The notes under the pieces: generated by a model | Seen by the model: the letters and a program-made list of their open reading frames with translations, nothing else | Told to the model about the DNA's origin: nothing | Databases searched by the model: none | Source: Paraburkholderia flava | Lineage (GTDB): Bacteria > Pseudomonadota > Gammaproteobacteria > Burkholderiales > Burkholderiaceae | Assembly (NCBI RefSeq): GCF_004359985.1 | Contig: NZ_SMRO01000001.1 | Location: 1,717,100 to 1,781,099, forward strand | DNA length: 64,000 nt | Reading direction: 5' to 3' | Made by a program: the position numbers and the translations under genes | Shown: one piece after another, positions 60,110 to 64,000 of the stretch | How positions within the stretch are numbered: position 1 is the first letter of the stretch | Layout of the letters: every line of letters starts with the position of its first letter

Positions 60110-60919
60110 CTAGCTCGACAACCTTTCGATCAACGCCATCGCCGCAGACGGATTGCTCGCTTTGTAGCCGCTGATCACGTACAGGTACACGTCGCGTGCG
60201 GTTTCCTTCGCGGGCGACTTGCCGAAGGTTTCGAGCCCTTCCGGCGTGCCGCCTGCTGCCCACGTGCGGGCACGGGCGGCCCATTGATCGAGCGCGCCCT
60301 TGTCGTAGCCGTGCGGGTGCGCTTCGTCGGTGCCCATGATCCGCGCGTAGACGAACGGCGCGGTGGCGTCGGCGATCTGCGGATACTTCGAATCGCCGGC
60401 CATCACGATCGCGACGCCGTACTTGCGCGCGAGCGCGACGAACGCATCGCACTGGAAGCTCTCGTGCCGCACTTCTACCGCGTGACGCAGCGTGAGTCCG
60501 TCGGCGCGCTTCGGCAGCAGGTCCAGAAAAGCGCAGAAGTCTTCTTCATCGAACTGCTTGGTCGGCGCGAACTGCCAGTTCACTGCGCCGAGCCGGTCGC
60601 GTAGTTCGAGCACGCCGCTCGAAAAGAACCGCTCGACCGATTCGCCCGATTCGGCGAGCACCCGTCGATGCGTCGCGAAGCGCGGCGCCTTCAGCGAGAA
60701 CACGAAACCGTCCGGCGTTTCGTCGCGCCACTTCGCGAACGTCTCCGGCTTTTGCGAACCGTAGAACGTTCCGTTGATCTCGATCGACGTGAGCTTGCGG
60801 CTCGCGTATTCGAGTTCGCGTTTCTGTGTGAGACCTTCGGGATAAAACGTGCCGCCGCGCCACGGCTCGAACGTCCAGCCGCCGATGCCCGTCAGGATCC
60901 GGGCCTTTTTCGTTGCCAT
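60110..60919 (-). CDS. DUF72-family protein
   Basis: 269 residues, TIM-barrel-like. DUF72 features: Gly-Ile-Gly-Gly-Trp-Thr-Phe-Glu-Pro-Trp-Arg-Gly near 11-22, Glu-Ile-Asn-Gly-Thr-Phe-Tyr near 47-53, Lys-Ala-Pro-Arg-Phe-Ala-Thr-His near 78-85, and Val-Glu-Val-Arg-His-Glu-Ser near 147-153. No activity is established for the family. Convergent with the kinase gene; the two stops are 13 bases apart, leaving no room for a separate terminator. Confidence 0.92.
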   Translation of the reverse strand: MATKKARILTGIGGWTFEPWRGGTFYPEGLTQKRELEYASRKLTSIEINGTFYGSQKPETFAKWRDETPDGFVFSLKAPRFATHRRVLAESGESVERFFSSGVLELRDRLGAVNWQFAPTKQFDEEDFCAFLDLLPKRADGLTLRHAVEVRHESFQCDAFVALARKYGVAIVMAGDSKYPQIADATAPFVYARIMGTDEAHPHGYDKGALDQWAARARTWAAGGTPEGLETFGKSPAKETARDVYLYVISGYKASNPSAAMALIERLSS

Positions 60920-61074
60920 GAATGCCGCCTCCGTGTCCGTCGATGCGCTCGATGTGCGCTACGCCGGACAAGTGTAGCGAATGCGGCGCGCGCGAGCATG
61001 ACCGCATCGCGTAGCGCGCAATGACACAGCAAGCGAAGGCTGTACGACGCACGCGTATCGCGAACCTACGACGC

Positions 61075-61644
61075 CTACGCGAAAATCTTCAGATGCTCGG
61101 CAAGAATAGTGCCGCCGATGCCGATCAGCACGACACCGCCGGCCAGTTCCGCGCGCCTCCCGGCGACATGACCGAGCACACGGCCCAACAGCACGCCAAT
61201 CGTGACCATCAACGCAGTGGCGAGACCGATCGCCGCAGCAGTCGAATAGATGTTGACGTCGACGAACGCGAGGCCCGCGCCGACCGCCATTGCATCGATG
61301 CTGGTGGCGAAGCCGGTTAACGCGAGTAGCCAGAACGAGTGCGTCGCTGGCTTCTCCTCTTCGATCTCTTTCGCGGCAAAGCTGTTGAACACCATGCGGC
61401 CGCCCAGGATAAGCAGCAACGTGAACGCGATCCAGTGATCCCACGCGGACACGTATTGCGCGGCGGCCCTGCCGAGAAACCATCCGGCCAGCGGAGTCAG
61501 TGCTTCGATGACGCCGAAGATCAAGCCTGTTTTGAGGGCTTCGCTCCAGCGGGGACGATGAAGCGTCGTGCCCTTGCCGATTGCCGCGGCAAAGGCATCG
61601 GTCGACATGGCAAACGCGAGGAACAGAGTGGCAACGGGATTCAT
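61075..61644 (-). CDS. mntP: MntP manganese exporter
   Basis: 189 residues, six helices. Two Asp-containing motifs (Met-Ser-Thr-Asp-Ala-Phe-Ala near 13-19 and Thr-Ser-Ile-Asp-Ala-Met-Ala near 112-118) form the internal repeat typical of MntP. It pumps excess Mn2+ out of the cell. The start at 61644 sits behind a yybP-ykoY riboswitch (61716-61812), the standard Mn-sensing control for this family, which settles the substrate. A downstream hairpin (GGTCGGGCG/CGCCCGACC) lies just before the start codon and may hide translation signals. Confidence 0.93.
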   Translation of the reverse strand: MNPVATLFLAFAMSTDAFAAAIGKGTTLHRPRWSEALKTGLIFGVIEALTPLAGWFLGRAAAQYVSAWDHWIAFTLLLILGGRMVFNSFAAKEIEEEKPATHSFWLLALTGFATSIDAMAVGAGLAFVDVNIYSTAAAIGLATALMVTIGVLLGRVLGHVAGRRAELAGGVVLIGIGGTILAEHLKIFA

Positions 61645-61715
61645 GAGAGGAGCGCTCAAGGTCGGGCGGAAAACCGCGACACACCATCGCGCCCGACCGG
61701 TCGCGTGGTATGTCG

Positions 61716-61812
61716 ATGGTCTTGCCAACCTGACGGCTACCTGCACCACGGTCTGGGCGACCGAGAATGTTGATGCAGGCGCTTCTGGGTAGAAGCCGGC
61801 TACTCCCCAAGG
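61716..61812 (-). promoter_or_regulatory. yybP-ykoY manganese riboswitch upstream of mntP
   Basis: Read on the minus strand it has the conserved blocks in order: GGGGAGTAGCC at the 5' side, CATCAACATT, then CCGTCA and GCAAGACC closing the aptamer. About 70 bases separate it from the mntP ATG, including a 9-bp inverted repeat that could form the expression platform. This family binds Mn2+ and turns genes on. Confidence 0.87.
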
Positions 61813-61877
61813 ACAGACGCGAGCATATCACGTCAGAAAGGCTTTTGTAATAACCCCGGGACTCCGCCGTGATTGCG

Positions 61878-63323
61878 CTATTCCGGCTGCCCCCGCTCGC
61901 GCAGCAGATCCGCGAGACTGCGCGGCGCCGGCACCAGTGGCGCGCGGTGGCGAGTCCAACCCATCTGCCGCGACGGCGTGAGCGCACGCAGCCGTGTCGC
62001 GGCCCAGCGGAACAGCCGGTACACGCGCGGATGCGCGAACGCGCCGCTCCAGAAACGCCACACGATATGCTCGCGTCGACTGAAGTTCGCGCCCTGGCCG
62101 CGCAGCGGATGCGCGACCGTTTCGTCGGGTGAGCGGTTCGCTTCGGTGCGCAGCCGGATCAGCAGCTTCGGAATCGGAATGCGCACCGGACACACCTCGC
62201 CGCATGCGCCGCACAAACTCGATGCGGTCGGCAGATCGGCGGTCGCATCGAGGCCGAGCAGATGTGGCGAAATGATCTTGCCGATCGGGCCGGGATACGT
62301 CGTGCCGTACGCGTGACCGCCGATCCGCGTATAGACCGGACAGTGATTCATGCACGCGCCGCAGCGGATGCATTGCAGCGTCGCGCGCAATTGCGTGTCC
62401 GCGTAGGCCTGCGTGCGACCGTTGTCGAGCAGCACGATGTGCATCTCGCGCGGACCGTCGAGTTCGCCTGCGCGGCGCGGTCCCGAGATCAGGTTGAAGT
62501 ACGTGGTGATCGCCTGGCCGGTCGCGGAGCGTGTGAGCAGGCTCGACAGCGGCACGATGTGTTCGAGCTTCGCGACGACCTTCTCCATCCCCATGATCGC
62601 GATGTGCACGTCGGGCACGGTGGTCGACAGGCGGCCATTGCCTTCGTTTTCGACGAGCCACAGCGTGCCCGTGTCGGCGGCGGCGAAGTTCACGCCGGAC
62701 AAGCCGATGTCCGCATCGACGAACGCGTGACGCAGTGCGCGCCGGCCGGTCTGGATCAGCTCGTCGACATCTTCGGTGTACGGCGTGTCGGGGATGTGTT
62801 CTTCGAACAGCGTGGCGATGTCGCCGCGCGTTTTGTGGATCGCGGGCATCACGATGTGCGACGGCTTCTCGCCGGCCAGCTGCACGATGTACTCGCCCAT
62901 GTCCGACTCGATGCACTCGATGCCGCGTTCGCCGAGATAGTGATTCAGCTCGATCTCTTCGCTCGCCATCGACTTGCCCTTGATCACGCGCCGCGCGCCG
63001 CGTTCCTGTGCGATTCGATGGATGATCGCGTTCGCTTCGTCGGCGGTTTCGGCCCAGTGGACGTGCGCGCCGGCTGCGGTCAGCTTCGCCTCCAGTTGCA
63101 CCAGCAGATCGGGTAGCCGTGCGAGCGCATGCTGGCGGATCGCTTCGCCGAGATCGCGTAGTGCGTCGAGTTCGGCATCGTCGGGGAACTGGACGGCGCG
63201 TTTCTGTTGCAGGAAGTCCATCGCGCCGCGAAAGCTGCTGCGCAATTTCGGGTCGTCGAGTGCGGCGCGGGCGCGGGCCTTGAAATCCGTCTGCGGGACG
63301 AAGTGCAGCGGTTGGGCGCTCAT
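61878..63323 (-). CDS. lutB: LutB: iron-sulfur protein of L-lactate utilisation
   Basis: 481 residues from the ATG at 63323. N-terminal LutB/YkgF domain (Lys-Gly-Lys-Ser-Met-Ala-Ser-Glu-Glu-Ile near 118-127) and a double 4Fe-4S ferredoxin region with Cys-Ile-Arg-Cys-Gly-Ala-Cys-Met-Asn-His-Cys-Pro near 324-335 and Cys-Gly-Ala-Cys-Gly-Glu-Val-Cys-Pro near 373-381. With LutA and LutC it oxidises L-lactate to pyruvate. The start overlaps the lutC stop (ATGA), as expected for an operon in the order lutC-lutB. No lutA is within the window; it probably lies beyond the right edge. Confidence 0.92.
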   Translation of the reverse strand: MSAQPLHFVPQTDFKARARAALDDPKLRSSFRGAMDFLQQKRAVQFPDDAELDALRDLGEAIRQHALARLPDLLVQLEAKLTAAGAHVHWAETADEANAIIHRIAQERGARRVIKGKSMASEEIELNHYLGERGIECIESDMGEYIVQLAGEKPSHIVMPAIHKTRGDIATLFEEHIPDTPYTEDVDELIQTGRRALRHAFVDADIGLSGVNFAAADTGTLWLVENEGNGRLSTTVPDVHIAIMGMEKVVAKLEHIVPLSSLLTRSATGQAITTYFNLISGPRRAGELDGPREMHIVLLDNGRTQAYADTQLRATLQCIRCGACMNHCPVYTRIGGHAYGTTYPGPIGKIISPHLLGLDATADLPTASSLCGACGEVCPVRIPIPKLLIRLRTEANRSPDETVAHPLRGQGANFSRREHIVWRFWSGAFAHPRVYRLFRWAATRLRALTPSRQMGWTRHRAPLVPAPRSLADLLRERGQPE

Positions 63324-64000
63324 TGCGTGGCTCCTTCGTGCGCGTTTGCAGTATCGGTGACGATCACGACCCACACCTTGCGTGGGCCGTGCGCGCCGTA
63401 TGCGAGCGTCTGCTGGATGTCGGAAGTCTTCGATGGTCCCGAGATCAGCACGAGATTCGTCGGCATGCCGTCGCGCCAGCGCTCGGCGTGCGCGGCCGCG
63501 TGCAGGTCCGCATGCAGCGTGTGCGCGTGCACGAGCGCGATGTGCAGCGGCGGCGCGAGCGAGACGGTGCGTGGTGTGCCCGCATCGGGTGCGACGATCA
63601 GCGTGCCCGTCGATGCGATGCCCGAGCGCGCGACGGTGAAGCCTGCGTCGATCGTGTCGAAGAGTTCGGTTTTCCAGTGTTCGATCGGCTGCGCGTAGGT
63701 GCGCGCGTTCACGTCGGGCGGCAGCGCGGCAGCGAGCGCCGCGCCTTCGGGTGTCGTCGTATCGAGCAGCAGATTGCGTACGCCCTCCGCCGCGAGACGC
63801 GCGGCCAGTTGCGCGGGCCACGTTGCGATGTCGGCACACCACACGTCCGCATGCGCGGCGGTGAGCATGGTTTGCATCGCTGCGATCCGCTCTTGTATCG
63901 ACTGTGGTTGCGACGCGCGGCGGCCTGTGTAGTGCGCATCAATGCGTGCGTCGAGTTCATCGATCGATACGTCGGCTGTCGATGGCGCGGCGGAACGCAG
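63320..64000 (-). CDS. lutC: LutC: lactate utilisation protein C (partial)
   Basis: The frame is open to the right edge, so the 5' end is outside the window; about 226 residues are seen. LutC/YkgG features: Val-Ala-Arg-Ser-Gly-Ile-Ala-Ser-Thr-Gly-Thr near the centre, Pro-Arg-Thr-Val-Ser-Leu-Ala-Pro-Pro-Leu-His, and C-terminal Leu-Ile-Ser-Gly-Pro-Ser-Lys-Thr-Ser-Asp-Ile. An internal ATG at 63877 could be mistaken for the start but would drop the N-terminal helix. Translationally coupled to lutB. Confidence 0.9.
   Translation of the reverse strand: MRSAAPSTADVSIDELDARIDAHYTGRRASQPQSIQERIAAMQTMLTAAHADVWCADIATWPAQLAARLAAEGVRNLLLDTTTPEGAALAAALPPDVNARTYAQPIEHWKTELFDTIDAGFTVARSGIASTGTLIVAPDAGTPRTVSLAPPLHIALVHAHTLHADLHAAAHAERWRDGMPTNLVLISGPSKTSDIQQTLAYGAHGPRKVWVVIVTDTANAHEGATQ

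Overview
The window is GC-rich, densely coded DNA that most resembles a Burkholderiaceae chromosome (Burkholderia, Paraburkholderia or Caballeronia). The evidence is the gene content: DUF4148 and bufferin genes, DUF2827 proteins beside a giant trimeric autotransporter, a twin-arginine phospholipase C, and an itaconate-type catabolic cluster. Genus or species cannot be fixed from the sequence alone. I see no tRNA, rRNA, CRISPR array or prophage. One stand-alone IS5-type transposase domain is present.

Layout. 1-4.5 kb: a copper/redox stress block. It holds a thioredoxin and CcdA-like pair (minus), a DUF4148 protein, the bufferin operon bufA-bufB-bufC-doxX, and an NrsF-type anti-sigma factor. 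Four promoters of the form GTAACC-N16-CGAA lie in front of these transcription units and predict one ECF sigma regulon; no sigma gene is in the window. 4.8-7.8 kb: two poorly known exported or membrane proteins. 8-31.7 kb: the adhesin locus. A response regulator and a degenerate EAL protein are followed by an AT-rich leader and an 8.5-kb trimeric autotransporter with an almost uncharged Ser/Thr-rich stalk. Then comes a same-strand run of three DUF2827 proteins, two small exported proteins, a TPR-glycosyltransferase, a methyltransferase and a tandem glycosyltransferase-like protein. An OmpA-like lipoprotein, a second response regulator whose phosphoacceptor Asp is Glu, and a VpsR-like sigma-54 activator close the locus.

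31.8-45.7 kb: a solo transposase domain, a membrane protein, an itaconate-type degradation cluster (hydratase, acyl-CoA dehydrogenase, CoA transferase, PrpD-like, CitE-like lyase, LysR, MFS), a Fic protein with Gln at the catalytic His and an array of repeats upstream, and phospholipase C with a small lipoprotein. 45.8-51.9 kb: an accessory patch with a serine beta-lactamase-family protein bracketed by diverged copies of an intergenic repeat, a Sel1 lipoprotein, and an aldo/keto reductase bracketed by 54-bp direct repeats.

51.9-60.1 kb: glutathione peroxidase, glycogen-debranching enzyme, a large glucosidase-like hydrolase, glucose-6-phosphate dehydrogenase and a polyphosphate-glucokinase-like ROK kinase. 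Together they suggest a route from storage glucan to glucose-6-phosphate and NADPH. 60.1-64 kb (minus): a DUF72 protein, MntP behind a yybP-ykoY manganese riboswitch, and LutB and LutC of lactate utilisation, the last cut by the window edge.

The strongest candidate for an undescribed system is the adhesin locus: a giant Ser/Thr-rich adhesin with its own apparent glycan-decoration genes and unusual, phosphorylation- and c-di-GMP-degenerate regulators.
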